Assembly (NCBI GenBank): GCA_019747815.1
Contig: JAIEQJ010000044.1
Location: 1-64,000, forward strand
Direction: 5' to 3'
Source: Hyphomonadaceae bacterium
GTDB lineage: Bacteria; Pseudomonadota; Alphaproteobacteria; Rhizobiales; Hyphomicrobiaceae
Length of the DNA: 64,000 nucleotides
Shown here: in pieces, positions 1 through 8,708 of the stretch
How the letters are laid out: each line of letters opens with the position of its first letter
How positions within the stretch are numbered: the first letter of the stretch is position 1
Translations under genes and position numbers: made by a program
Notes under the pieces: model-generated
What the model saw: only the letters and a program-made list of their open reading frames with translations
Told to the model about the DNA's origin: nothing
Databases searched by the model: none

Positions 1-208
1 GACGAGGGCGGCGGGTGTGACGCGGGACGCAGGCGCGTGCCGCCATCACATGTCGAGCTCGCTCCAACCCCGTGCTGAGCCTGTCGAAGCACGGCTCAGG
101 TGCCCGCAGCCCGTCCTTCGACGGAGCTCAGGACGAGGGCGGCGGGTGTGACGCGGGACGCAGGCGCGTGCCGCCATCACATGTCGAGCTCGCTCCAACC
201 CCGTGCTG
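1..208. repeat. 77-bp direct repeat (copies 1-77 and 132-208) with palindromes
   Basis: Bases 1-77 recur without change at 132-208, a period of 131. Between them lie two short dyads: one at 71-93 with arms CGTGCT/AGCACG around GAGCCTGTCGA, and one at 113-134 with arms GTCCT/AGGAC. The same GAGCCTGTCGA core and flanks return at 54105-54348, so this is a dispersed REP-like intergenic family and not a gene. It occupies the 3' flank of the GST gene; no coding region is seen in 1-227. Confidence 0.85.
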
Positions 209-227
209 TGGCGGCGTCGGGCAGAAC

Positions 228-836
228 CTACTTGATGAGGCCTTCCGCCTTCATGGCTGCCTGCACCGCTGGACGGGCGCCGACGCGCTTGCGGTAGGCC
301 AGCACGTTGGCGTGCGGGGAGAGATCCACATCCACCCGGCCGGCCCAGTTGGAAACCACGAAGAGGTAGGCATCCGCCACCGAGAAATCCTTGCCCATGA
401 GGTGGTCGTTGCTGGCCAGGTGCTTGTCGAGGTGGGCAAAGCGCGTGCCCAGGCGCTCGCGGAAGTATTTTTTGGCCTCTTCCGGCATCGTCGGGTTGAA
501 CAGCGGCGAGAAAGTCTTGTGCACTTCGCTGGTCGTGAAGTTGAGCCAGGACTGCAGCTTGGTGCGCTCCATGGTGCCGTTGGGCGGGGCGAGCTTCTTC
601 GCCGGCACCAGGTCGGCAATGTATTGCACGATGGCCGGTCCCTCGGTCAGCCTGGTGCCGTCGTCGAGCTCCAGCAGCGGCACATATCCGAGCGGGTTGA
701 TGGTGCGGTAGTCGCTACCGTCCGCCAGAATCTTGGTTTTTGTATCGGCTTTGATCAACTCGAACGACAGGCCCGCCTCATTGAGGATGATGTGGGGGGA
801 GAGCGAGCAGGCGCCGGGCGAATAATAGAGCTTCAT
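228..836 (-). CDS. Glutathione S-transferase, beta-class-like
   Basis: A 202-residue cytosolic glutathione transferase that would conjugate or reduce electrophiles with glutathione. The N-terminal thioredoxin-fold half carries YYSPGACSLSPH with Cys10, the position used by bacterial beta-class enzymes, the cis-proline motif at Val52-Pro53 and the glutathione-binding Glu65. The rest is the all-helical C-terminal domain. Length is typical. It diverges from a MarR-family gene across 107 bp that hold two palindromes, so control by that regulator and induction by an aromatic or electrophilic compound is a reasonable inference. The substrate is unknown. Confidence 0.93.
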   Translation of the reverse strand: MKLYYSPGACSLSPHIILNEAGLSFELIKADTKTKILADGSDYRTINPLGYVPLLELDDGTRLTEGPAIVQYIADLVPAKKLAPPNGTMERTKLQSWLNFTTSEVHKTFSPLFNPTMPEEAKKYFRERLGTRFAHLDKHLASNDHLMGKDFSVADAYLFVVSNWAGRVDVDLSPHANVLAYRKRVGARPAVQAAMKAEGLIK

Positions 837-871
837 GAGGCGTCTCCTATATGCATCGGGACGATAGACAC

Positions 872-900
872 ATATGCATCTGCATATAATGCAATTGCAT
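872..900. promoter_or_regulatory. Paired palindromes, probable MarR operators
   Basis: Two perfect AT-rich dyads sit between the divergent GST and MarR genes: ATATGCA-TC-TGCATAT at 872-887 and ATGCAATTGCAT at 889-900. Two adjacent dyads of this size in a divergent marR intergenic region are the usual arrangement for auto-regulation. Binding is inferred. Confidence 0.6.
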
Positions 901-943
901 ATTTCACAGTGTATGCGCGATTTCTGCTAGGCATGACTCGCCA

Positions 944-1384
944 ATGAGCACGAAGCTGACATCTTCTGTCATCGAGGCATGGGCGGGCCTCGTACGCACC
1001 GAGAGAGCCGTCTCGGACAGGATCGAGGAGCGCCTGAAAAACGCCGGGCTTCCGCCTCTCGATTGGTATCACGTGCTGCACGAGGTCGATCGCAGCCCGA
1101 AGGGCATGATGCGGCAGTCGGGCGTGCAGAGCCGGACGCAGCTTGCGCAATACAACCTGTGCCGCCTGGTGGATCGCCTCGAGGGCGAGGGCCTGGTCGA
1201 GCGCCACCAGTGTCAAGTGGACGGCCGTAACAATGTCGTGGTCATCACGGCCAAGGGTCGGGCCTTGCATCGGGCCATGTGGCCGGTCTATGCCGCTGCC
1301 ATCGAAGAGCAATTCGGCGCACGCCTCAGCCCGGCCGAGGCCGAGCAGCTGGCACACCTGCTGGCCAGGGTTGCGCCGGTGTAG
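944..1384 (+). CDS. MarR-family transcriptional regulator
   Basis: A 146-residue winged-helix repressor of usual MarR size. The helix-turn-helix lies around residues 55-85 (SGVQSRTQLAQYNLCRLVDR), followed by the wing (EGLVERHQCQVDGRNNVVVI). Flanking helices form the dimer interface. It is transcribed away from the GST gene and faces the palindromes at 872-900, so it probably represses itself and the GST gene. The ligand is not evident. Confidence 0.9.
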   Translation: MSTKLTSSVIEAWAGLVRTERAVSDRIEERLKNAGLPPLDWYHVLHEVDRSPKGMMRQSGVQSRTQLAQYNLCRLVDRLEGEGLVERHQCQVDGRNNVVVITAKGRALHRAMWPVYAAAIEEQFGARLSPAEAEQLAHLLARVAPV

Positions 1385-1485
1385 GTCGGGTGAGCTTGGC
1401 TGTACCGGCTGGGCCGATGGTGTAGGATGCGGGCCGGGCCGGAAAGCTTGGCACAAAACTCATATTTTGGAAGGGGCTAGGGGAA

Positions 1486-2334
1486 ATGAGTGGATCTGCG
1501 GCTGGCTTCGAGATTCCGGCCGGCACCCTGCTGCAAGGCAAGCGCGGCCTGATCATGGGGGTGGCCAACAATCGCTCGCTCGGATGGGGCATCGCCAAGG
1601 CCGCGGCTGCCCAGGGCGCGGCCCTGGCTTTCACCTATCAGGGCGACGCGCTCAAGAAGCGCGTGGAGCCGCTGGCGCAGGAGCTGGGGTCGCGGCTCGT
1701 TCTGCCCTGCGATGTCACCGACACGGCTTCGATGGATGCCGTCTTCGCCGAGCTTTCGCGGCACTGGGGCCGGCTTGATTTTCTGGTCCACGCCATCGCG
1801 TTCTCCGACAAGACCGAGCTTGACGGCCGCTACGTCGACACGACGGAGAAGAACTTCACGCAGACCATGCTGATCTCCTGCTATTCGTTCACGGCGCTCG
1901 CCAAGCGGGCCGAGAAGCTGATGCAGCCCGGCGGCTCGCTGCTCACGCTGACCTACTACGGCGCCGAGAAGGTGATGCCGCACTACAACGTGATGGGGGT
2001 CGCCAAGGCGGCGCTGGAGGCCAGCGTGCGCTATCTGGCGGCCGACCTCGGCAAGGATGGTATCCGCGTCAATGCCATCTCGGCGGGTCCCATCAAGACC
2101 TTGGCGGCGTCCGGCATTTCCGACTTCCGCTATATCCTGAAATGGAACGAGTACAATTCGGCGCTGCGGCGCACGGTGACCATCGAGGAGGTGGGAGCGG
2201 CGGGGCTCTATCTCCTCTGCGATCTCTCGCGCGGCGTCACCGGCGAGGTGCATCATGTCGATGCCGGCTATCATGTCCAAGGCATGAAGAACGAGGATGC
2301 ACCCGACATCTCCGTGGTCAAGGACGCGGGATAG
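1486..2334 (+). CDS. fabI: Enoyl-[acyl-carrier-protein] reductase (NADH)
   Basis: A 282-residue short-chain dehydrogenase that reduces trans-2-enoyl-ACP in the last step of each fatty-acid elongation round. The FabI-type nucleotide loop GVANNRSLGWGIA is at residues 25-37, and the catalytic Tyr-x6-Lys pair is Tyr167/Lys174 in YNVMGVAKAALEASVRY. The SAGPIKTLAASGI substrate loop is present, and the C-terminus has the HVDAGYHVQGM ending usual in alphaproteobacteria. The GGGGAAATG context supports the start. It stands alone, so it may be one of several FabI copies in the genome. Confidence 0.95.
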   Translation: MSGSAAGFEIPAGTLLQGKRGLIMGVANNRSLGWGIAKAAAAQGAALAFTYQGDALKKRVEPLAQELGSRLVLPCDVTDTASMDAVFAELSRHWGRLDFLVHAIAFSDKTELDGRYVDTTEKNFTQTMLISCYSFTALAKRAEKLMQPGGSLLTLTYYGAEKVMPHYNVMGVAKAALEASVRYLAADLGKDGIRVNAISAGPIKTLAASGISDFRYILKWNEYNSALRRTVTIEEVGAAGLYLLCDLSRGVTGEVHHVDAGYHVQGMKNEDAPDISVVKDAG

Positions 2335-2542
2335 GCGGCGCTCAAGGCGAGCGATTGCGCGCCCACGGCGGCGCCTGCCAGCATCATTCGACGCATGCAG
2401 TATCTCCTCTCCGTTGCTTCTGCCCTTGACCCCATGCGCCAGCGATGGTTCCGGCTGCAAAGCGCGGGCGTCGCCACAAATCCGCCATCCCGGGGGCTTC
2501 GTGTCTGCATGGCGATGGGCGCGGCAGTGTGACGGGGAAGCA

Positions 2543-3505
2543 ATGCGTTCCGCGATGGCCCTGGTTGTTCTGGTGCTGGTGCTCCTCGGCGTGCCGGCAG
2601 CCGAGGCTGCGCCTGCCAAGAAGAAGGACGAGTTCACGTCGGCGGACCAGATCCTCCGCTGGATCAATGGCTATCGCACGCAGCCCAGTCCCGACAAGGT
2701 TCCCAAGATGGTGAGGGCCGCGAGCGCGCTCGGCCTGTTCCGCGATCTGGAGACGGCCGGCGTCTACGTCGGCTTCATGGCAGGCGTCATCGAGGCCAAT
2801 CCAAAGCGTGCTGAAGATCTGATCGCCAAGATGTTTCCCATGCCGCCGGAGGATCAGGTGGCCATCGTCCGGGCCGTCGCCCACTCCGGCCATCCGGAAT
2901 GGAAGGAACTGCTGGTCAAGTTTTCCGAGCGCATGCCCGCGCGCAAGGTGCTGATCGACCGCTTCGTCACCGGCAAGCAGCCGACTCTCAAGCAGCTGGA
3001 GCTCGACAAGGGCGCAGGTCCCCTCGACATGCTGTGGGGCAAGTATTTCGCGACCGGCTCTCCCGAGCCGGTGATGCGCATGGTTTCGGTGCTCGAGTGG
3101 TCGAAGGACAAGAACAACGTCGACCGTCTGACCGTGGGCAGCATGACGAAGCTGACGCTTGCCACCAATGCCTCGCGCGACAAGGCGCTGCTCGACATGC
3201 TCAAGGCGTCGATGCGCTACGAGACCAAGGAGACCCGCGCCATACTGCACGAGGTGGTTGACGCTGCCGAGACCTTCGAGTTCGGCGCCGTGCGGCGCGA
3301 TGCCATGGCGTCCATCGATCAGCTCAAGGTCAAGGGGCCGGAGTCGATGCGCAACACCATGTGGTGGGGTCAGGCCGGCCAGACGGCGCTGGCGCTCGGC
3401 TGCATTGTGGCAGGGGCCATGGGGCGCGTCGAGATCGGCATCCCCTGCGTCGTCGGCGGCGCCGTGTCCAGCGCCGCGCTCAAGTACATGGTGCCCGGGC
3501 AGTAG
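2543..3505 (+). CDS. Secreted protein of unknown function
   Basis: A 320-residue protein with a clear signal peptide (residues 1-22, MRSAMALVVLVLVLLGVPAA, cleavage near AEA-AP) and a mostly helical body. A weakly hydrophobic, Gly/Ala-rich stretch at the C-terminus (LALGCIVAGAMGRVEIGIP) could associate with membrane. The start is chosen because GGGGAAG precedes the ATG and the signal peptide begins there; the frame stays open further upstream but that part has no coding character. No family is recognised. It is probably periplasmic. Confidence 0.75.
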   Translation: MRSAMALVVLVLVLLGVPAAEAAPAKKKDEFTSADQILRWINGYRTQPSPDKVPKMVRAASALGLFRDLETAGVYVGFMAGVIEANPKRAEDLIAKMFPMPPEDQVAIVRAVAHSGHPEWKELLVKFSERMPARKVLIDRFVTGKQPTLKQLELDKGAGPLDMLWGKYFATGSPEPVMRMVSVLEWSKDKNNVDRLTVGSMTKLTLATNASRDKALLDMLKASMRYETKETRAILHEVVDAAETFEFGAVRRDAMASIDQLKVKGPESMRNTMWWGQAGQTALALGCIVAGAMGRVEIGIPCVVGGAVSSAALKYMVPGQ

Positions 3506-3661
3506 CGGCCTCGAGCCCATCTGCTGCGCTTCTGCAAGCCATCACATTCCGTTTTGACGGCGTCGCCGCTGCGGTCGCGCCTGGAGGAATGGCCGCAATC
3601 TGGTATACCGGATGCAAAGGCAGTCCTTGCCGCACATAAAATGACTGCAGGGGAGGAAGAC

Positions 3662-4639
3662 ATGTTGCAGGTCTTGAGGACTGGGCTGGCTTTCGCAATC
3701 GCCGCTGCCGGGGCGCTGGCGAGCCCCGCATCGGCGCAGGATTATCCGGCGCGGGCGGTGAAGATCATCGTGCCCTTCGGCGCCGGCGGCCCCGCCGACA
3801 TCTACGCGCGCGTCATCGGCCAGAGCCTGCAGGAGACGCTCAAGCAGTCGTTCATCATCGAGAACCGTCCGGGCGCCGGCGCTTTGATCGGCACGGGCGA
3901 GGTCGCCAAGGCGGCGCCCGACGGCTACACGCTGCTGATGATGTCGAACACGCACACCGTCAACGAGACGCTGCTGCCCAACCGGCCCTATCAGTTGATG
4001 CGCGACTTCGTGCCGGTGGCCCCCGTCAACTATTCCGATCTGCTGATGGTCGTGCACCCGTCGGTGCCGGCCAAGGACCTGAAGGAGTTTCTGGCTCTGC
4101 TGAAGGAGAAGCCCGGCGCCTTGAACTACGCCTCGTCGGGTCCGGGCACGCCCTATCACATGGCCGGCGAGCTGTTCAAAGCCATGAGCGGCACCAATGT
4201 CGTGCACGTGCCGCATCGTGGCAGCGGCGATGCGCGCACGAGCGTGATCGGCGGGCACGTGCAGATGATGATCGATGCGATCACCACCATGGCGCCGACG
4301 GTGCAGTCCGGCCAGGTGCGCGCGCTCGGCACGACGGGGGCCAAGCGCTCCACGGTGATGCCGGAGCTGCCGACCCTGTCCGAAGCCGGCGTGCCCGGCT
4401 ACGAGGCCACCATCTGGCTTGGCATCATGGTGCCCACAGGCACGCCGAAGGAGGTTGTCGGCAAGCTCAATGCTGAAATCAACAAGACCCTGGCCAAGGC
4501 CGAGATCAGGGACGCATGGGCCAAGCAGGGCGCGGTTCCCATCGTCATGACGCCGTCGGAATTCGATACGTATCTGCGCGGCGATATCGAGAAATGGGCG
4601 AAGGTGATCCAGACGGCGGGCATCAAGCCGCCCCAGTGA
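3662..4639 (+). CDS. Tripartite tricarboxylate transporter (Bug/TctC) substrate-binding protein
   Basis: A 325-residue periplasmic binding protein of the Bug family. The signal peptide ends near ASPASAQ (about residue 26) and is followed by the family hallmark DYPARAVKIIVPFGAGGPAD. The later segments GTPYHMAGELFK and VHVPHRGSGDARTSVIGG line the usual ligand cleft. GGGGAGGAAGAC before the ATG fixes this start. No TctA/TctB membrane subunits are present, as is common for Bug proteins. It lies 8 bp upstream of the molybdenum hydroxylase genes, so it may bind a carboxylate or heteroaromatic substrate of that enzyme. Confidence 0.92.
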   Translation: MLQVLRTGLAFAIAAAGALASPASAQDYPARAVKIIVPFGAGGPADIYARVIGQSLQETLKQSFIIENRPGAGALIGTGEVAKAAPDGYTLLMMSNTHTVNETLLPNRPYQLMRDFVPVAPVNYSDLLMVVHPSVPAKDLKEFLALLKEKPGALNYASSGPGTPYHMAGELFKAMSGTNVVHVPHRGSGDARTSVIGGHVQMMIDAITTMAPTVQSGQVRALGTTGAKRSTVMPELPTLSEAGVPGYEATIWLGIMVPTGTPKEVVGKLNAEINKTLAKAEIRDAWAKQGAVPIVMTPSEFDTYLRGDIEKWAKVIQTAGIKPPQ

Positions 4640-4647
4640 GAGGCGCG

Positions 4648-5121
4648 ATGGCGCAGGCAATCCGGTTCAGGGTGAACGGCGTGGAGCGGGCGGTGGAGGC
4701 GGCTCCGGAATCGGCGCTGCTCGGCGTGCTGCGCGGCACGCTGGGGCTGACGGCGGCGCATTTCGGCTGCGGCGCCGGCCAATGTGGCGCCTGCTTCGTT
4801 CTGCTGGACGGCCAGGCCGTGCCCGCCTGCGACACGCCGCTGTGGGCGGCTGCCGGCAAGGAGGTCACCACGGTCGAGGGGCTCGGCACGCCGGAGCATC
4901 CGCATCCGCTGCAGCGGGCCGTCATCGCCGAGCAGGCCATGCAGTGCGGCTACTGCATCTCGGGCATCCTGATGTCGGCGGCCGCGCTCATCAAGCGCAA
5001 TCCCAACCCCAGCGAAGCCGACGTGCGCGGCGCGCTCGATCGCAACCTGTGCCGCTGCGGTGCGCACAATCGCATCGTGCGGGCAATTCTGCGCGCGGCC
5101 AAGGAGGGGGCCGCCACATGA
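4648..5121 (+). CDS. (2Fe-2S)-binding small subunit of a molybdenum hydroxylase (IorA-like)
   Basis: A 157-residue electron-transfer subunit of a xanthine-oxidase-family enzyme. The plant-type ferredoxin cluster uses Cys41, Cys46, Cys49 and Cys61 (CGAGQCGAC), and the second helical [2Fe-2S] domain uses Cys100, Cys103, Cys135 and Cys137 (CGYC, CRCG). There is no FAD subunit, matching the isoquinoline 1-oxidoreductase/nicotinate dehydrogenase branch. The stop overlaps the start of the next gene as ATGA, so the two are translationally coupled. Confidence 0.94.
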   Translation: MAQAIRFRVNGVERAVEAAPESALLGVLRGTLGLTAAHFGCGAGQCGACFVLLDGQAVPACDTPLWAAAGKEVTTVEGLGTPEHPHPLQRAVIAEQAMQCGYCISGILMSAAALIKRNPNPSEADVRGALDRNLCRCGAHNRIVRAILRAAKEGAAT

Positions 5122-7274
5122 CGACGGGGCCTGGTCTTGGCTATCACATCGTCGACACCGGCGGCACGGCGGCGCTGCCCGGCAGCCTGCAGTCCAACCG
5201 GCGGCTGTCGCAATGGCTGCGTCTCAAGGCCGACGGCAGCGTGGAGGTGTTCTCCGGCAAGGTCGAGATCGGCCAGGGGATACTGACGGCCGTGGCTCAG
5301 ATCGTGGCCGACGAGCTCGACGTTGATCTTGCCCGCGTGCGCATGGTGCCCGCCAGCACGGCCATGAGCCCCAACGAAGGCGTGACGTCGGGCAGCTTGT
5401 CGGTGGAGCAGTCGGGCTCGGCGCTGCGCTATGCCTGCGCGGAGGCGCGCGCGCTCTATCTCGAGGCCGCCGCGCAGCGGCTGGGCGTGGGCGTCGAGAG
5501 CCTCGATGTCCACGACGGGACGATCACCGGGCCCGGCAATCTCAGCACGAGCTACTGGGAGCTTGCCGAGCTCGGCCTCCTCGAGCGTGAGGCCACGGCC
5601 AGGATCGCCCCCAAGCCGGCCCAGGCGCGCCGGCTGGCGGGCCGCGCGGCCGCCCGCTTCGACATTCCCGACAAGGTGTTCGGCCGCCCGCGCTTCATCC
5701 ACGACCTGGTGTTACCCGGCATGCTCTACGGGCGCGTGCTCAGGCCGCCGTCGCCCGGCGCGAGACTGACCGCGCTCGACGAGGCGGCGGGCCGAGACGT
5801 ACCGGGCGCCGTGGCCGTGGTGCGCGACGGCAGCTTTGCGGGCGTGGTGGCGGACAGCGAGGCTGCGGCCGGGGCTGCCTTGCGGCGGCTCGAGACGGCG
5901 GCGACGTGGGTTGGGGGCGAGGCGCTGCCCGATGAGGCGGACTTGCGCGCCTGGATGAAGAGCCAGCCGGTCGAGACGACGCCGGTCGGCGCGCGCGATG
6001 CCGTGACGAGCGGCATGCCTGTGCGCACGGTGCGCGCCGCGTATTCGCGCCCCTTCATCGCGCATGCATCGATGGCGCCTTCTTGTGCCATAGCGCAGTG
6101 GTCGGACGGCAGGCTGCATGTGTGGACCCACAGCCAGGGCGTCTACAATCTGAGTGCGGAGCTGAGCGTCGTGCTCGCGCTCCCATCCGAGAGCATCGTC
6201 GTGGAGCACGTGGAAGGTGCCGGCTGCTACGGCCACAACGGGGCCGACGATGTCGGGCTTGAGGCGGTGCTGCTGGCCCGCGCGGTGGACGGGCGGCCGG
6301 TGAAGCTCATCTGGTCGCGCGAGGAGGAGATGGCGTGGGCCCCGTTCGGCGCCGCGCAGACGGTTGACCTCGAGGCCGATCTTGATGCCCAGGGCGAGAT
6401 CGTCGGCTGGCGGCACGATGTGTGGGGCAATGGGCACGTGTCCCGGCCCGGCCGCGTCAAGACGCCGACGCTGCACGCCGCCTGGCAGCTCGCCAGGCCC
6501 TTTCCGCGCGCGGTGGCGACCAATCCGCCGCTGGCGGGCGGTGGCGGTGCCGAGCGCAACGCCACGCCTCTCTACGACTTCCCGGCCTGGCGGATCACCA
6601 GCCATCGCCTGCTCGCCATGCCGATCCGCACCTCGGCGCTGCGCACGCTGGGGGCGTTCGCCAACGTGTTCGCCATCGAATCGTTCATGGACGAGCTGGC
6701 GGCCGAGCGCGGCGAGGACCCGGTCGCCTTCCGCCTGCGGCATCTGCAGGATCCCCGCGCACGGGCCGTGATCGAGGCGGCGGCGGCCCGCGCCGGCTGG
6801 GGTGCTTGGGCAAGGCGCGAGGGCCAGGGTCATGGCCTCGGCTTCGCCCGCTACAAGGGCACGGGCGCCTATTGCGCTGCCGTCGCCGAGGTCGAGGGCG
6901 CAGCCGACATCCGCGTGCGCCGCCTCGTGCTGGCGGTGGACGTCGGCGAGGTGATCAACCCGGACGGCCTCGAGAACCAGATGGAGGGCGGTGCGATCCA
7001 GGCCACGAGCTGGGTGCTGAAGGAGGCGGTGCGGTTCGACCGCACCCGTATCATGAGCGACACCTGGGAGACCTATCCCATCCTGCGCTTCTCGGAAGTG
7101 CCGGCGGTGGAGGTGGAGATCATCGCCCGGCCTGAGGAGAAGGCGCTGGGGGCCGGCGAGGCCGCGCACGGGCCGGTTGCAGGTGCCATCGCCAATGCCG
7201 TGTTCGATGCCCTCGGCGTGCGCGTGCGCGACCTTCCCATCACGCGGGCGCGCATCATTGCGGCCATGGGTTGA
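5118..7274 (+). CDS. Molybdopterin-binding large subunit of a molybdenum hydroxylase (IorB-like)
   Basis: A 718-residue catalytic subunit related to isoquinoline 1-oxidoreductase beta and aldehyde oxidases. Recognisable parts are GKVEIGQGILTAVAQIVADELDV, the cofactor-contact segments GCYGHNGADDVG and IWSREEEMAW, the loop LRTLGAFANVFAIESFMDELA and the late Glu motif GAGEAAHGP that corresponds to the catalytic Glu. No signal peptide or cytochrome domain is seen, so it should work in the cytoplasm and pass electrons through the small subunit. It overlaps that gene by 4 bp. Substrate is not predictable; a heterocycle or aldehyde is likely. Confidence 0.92.
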   Translation: MTTGPGLGYHIVDTGGTAALPGSLQSNRRLSQWLRLKADGSVEVFSGKVEIGQGILTAVAQIVADELDVDLARVRMVPASTAMSPNEGVTSGSLSVEQSGSALRYACAEARALYLEAAAQRLGVGVESLDVHDGTITGPGNLSTSYWELAELGLLEREATARIAPKPAQARRLAGRAAARFDIPDKVFGRPRFIHDLVLPGMLYGRVLRPPSPGARLTALDEAAGRDVPGAVAVVRDGSFAGVVADSEAAAGAALRRLETAATWVGGEALPDEADLRAWMKSQPVETTPVGARDAVTSGMPVRTVRAAYSRPFIAHASMAPSCAIAQWSDGRLHVWTHSQGVYNLSAELSVVLALPSESIVVEHVEGAGCYGHNGADDVGLEAVLLARAVDGRPVKLIWSREEEMAWAPFGAAQTVDLEADLDAQGEIVGWRHDVWGNGHVSRPGRVKTPTLHAAWQLARPFPRAVATNPPLAGGGGAERNATPLYDFPAWRITSHRLLAMPIRTSALRTLGAFANVFAIESFMDELAAERGEDPVAFRLRHLQDPRARAVIEAAAARAGWGAWARREGQGHGLGFARYKGTGAYCAAVAEVEGAADIRVRRLVLAVDVGEVINPDGLENQMEGGAIQATSWVLKEAVRFDRTRIMSDTWETYPILRFSEVPAVEVEIIARPEEKALGAGEAAHGPVAGAIANAVFDALGVRVRDLPITRARIIAAMG

Positions 7275-7299
7275 TGTGCGGCCATCGAGGACCTGTCCA

Positions 7300-8001
7300 G
7301 TGCACCCCCAAAGACTTGAGATTCTCAGCGGCGGCGCGGCGCAAGGTCTGGTCGCCGCGTTGGCGCCGCGGTTCAAGGCGGAGACCGACTGTGAGATCGG
7401 CGGCACCTTCGGCGCTGTCGGCGCCATGCGCGACAAGCTCATCGGCGGCGCGCCGGCCGATCTCTTGATCCTGACCCGTCGGCTGATCGACGAGTTGGCG
7501 GTTGAGGGCCATGTCGTTCCCGGCTCGGCGGCCGACATCGGCTGCGTTCTCACCGCCGTCGCCGTACGCCAGGGTGATCCGGCGCCCGCCGTCGGCGACG
7601 CGGCAGGCCTGCGGGCGACGCTGCTGGCTGCCGACGCCATCTATTTTCCCGACCCCAAGCTCGCCACGGCGGGGATCCATTTCGCCGCCGTGATCGATCG
7701 CCTGGGCATCTCGACCGACGTGGCTGGGCGCCTCAAGACCTTCCCCAACGGCGCCACCGCCATGCGCGAGCTGGCAGCCGCCAGGGGCGGACGTCCGATC
7801 GGCTGCACGCAGGTGACCGAGATCCTCAATACGCCCGGTGCGCAGCTCGTTGCGCCGCTGCCCCAGGGCTATGGGCTGGCGACGATCTACACCGCCGCCG
7901 TGTGCACCAAAGCCGTTCTGCCGGAAGAGGCGCGCGCCCTGGCGGCGCTGCTGGCAGGCGAAGCTGCGCGCGGGGCGCGGGTGCGTGCCGGCTTCACGTG
8001 A
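7300..8001 (+). CDS. ModA-like periplasmic-binding-fold protein without signal peptide
   Basis: A 233-residue protein of the molybdate-binding type II fold (LEILSGGAAQGLVAALAPRF, then GAPADLLILTRRLIDEL, TFPNGATAMRELAA and LVAPLPQGYGLATIYTAAV). It lacks a signal peptide, so it is expected in the cytoplasm. The GTG start at 7300 is chosen because CGAGGA lies 9 nt before it and homology begins there. It follows the hydroxylase large subunit by 25 bp. Such leaderless ModA relatives recur beside molybdenum hydroxylases and may help cofactor or substrate handling; this role is inferred. Confidence 0.82.
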   Translation: MHPQRLEILSGGAAQGLVAALAPRFKAETDCEIGGTFGAVGAMRDKLIGGAPADLLILTRRLIDELAVEGHVVPGSAADIGCVLTAVAVRQGDPAPAVGDAAGLRATLLAADAIYFPDPKLATAGIHFAAVIDRLGISTDVAGRLKTFPNGATAMRELAAARGGRPIGCTQVTEILNTPGAQLVAPLPQGYGLATIYTAAVCTKAVLPEEARALAALLAGEAARGARVRAGFT

Positions 8002-8112
8002 GGCCGCCGCGATCTCCCTGCAGAGCTTTCAATCCTCGGCGCCGGGTCTTGGGCGCTGGGTCTTGGACATGCGCCCGCGGCGAATTCCGGGATGACAGAG
8101 ACGCCTTGCGCC

Positions 8113-8493
8113 TCAGGGCGTGTCGAAGAATTTGTTGGGCTTCAGAAAGAACGACAGGGCCAGGCAGCCTTGGGGTGCGTGGGCATCATGGCGGCTGCCG
8201 GCGGGGCGCCAGACGTAGTTGCCTGCCGTGGCAACGCCCTCATGGTCCTCCAGCGAGCCTTCCAGCACGAAGGTCTGCTCGAGCTCTACATGCTCATGAT
8301 CGGGCAGGGTGGCGCCGGCCGCAAATCTGACGAGCGCGGTCGACAGGCCCGTGTCCTTGTCCTGCATCAGCAATTTCATGTCGACCCCCTTGAAGCGCGT
8401 CGGGGTCCATGGCAGCGACGCGACGTCGACGTAGCGGGACGCGAGCGCCGCCAGGCCTGCGTGGTTCTTGGCATTCGGCGTGAGCATGACCAT
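8113..8493 (-). CDS. Cupin-domain protein (ChrR-type)
   Basis: A 126-residue single-domain cupin. Metal ligands fit the motif DHEHVELEQTFVLEGSLEDHEG and the second half ends with RPAGSRHDAHAPQG, which resembles the anti-sigma ChrR cupin. It faces the molybdenum hydroxylase cluster convergently. Upstream of it is a 140-bp segment and then the palindromic element at 8633. Function (small-molecule dioxygenase or sensor) is not determined. Confidence 0.85.
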   Translation of the reverse strand: MVMLTPNAKNHAGLAALASRYVDVASLPWTPTRFKGVDMKLLMQDKDTGLSTALVRFAAGATLPDHEHVELEQTFVLEGSLEDHEGVATAGNYVWRPAGSRHDAHAPQGCLALSFFLKPNKFFDTP

Positions 8494-8632
8494 GGCGTTC
8501 CTCCTGCCGGAATTTAGAGCACGCCAGGGGGCGCCCCGACAAGGCGAGCAGGATCATGCACCCGAGATCATGGACCCGAGCAGCGCGCATCAGCCCGGCC
8601 GGAACGCGTGCCGGCGGACGGCGTCGGAGTGC

Positions 8633-8708
8633 TCTAGTGTGATGATCGAGAAATTCGCTCAGTAGGCGTGCTGCGAGAAAGGGCGAATTTCTCGATCATC
8701 ACACTAGA
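8633..8708. repeat. Palindromic element, copy 1 (26-bp perfect inverted arms)
   Basis: Arms at 8633-8658 and 8683-8708 are perfect reverse complements (TCTAGTGTGATGATCGAGAA and six more bases) around a 24-nt loop. Close relatives lie at 8721-8795 and 45645-45719. The size, the lack of any reading frame and the dispersion suggest a REP/MITE-like element. Copy 1 ends at 8708, inside the last codons of the PilZ gene, whose stop codon is part of its right arm. Confidence 0.85.

Noticed and set aside
72-947. Long open frame opposite the GST gene
   Set aside because: It is antisense to an intact GST with all motifs and begins in the direct repeat; its composition is that of a GC-rich shadow frame.
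5712-7640. 642-codon minus-strand open frame
   Set aside because: It lies opposite the molybdenum hydroxylase large subunit, which has full family signatures. High GC leaves long antisense frames open.
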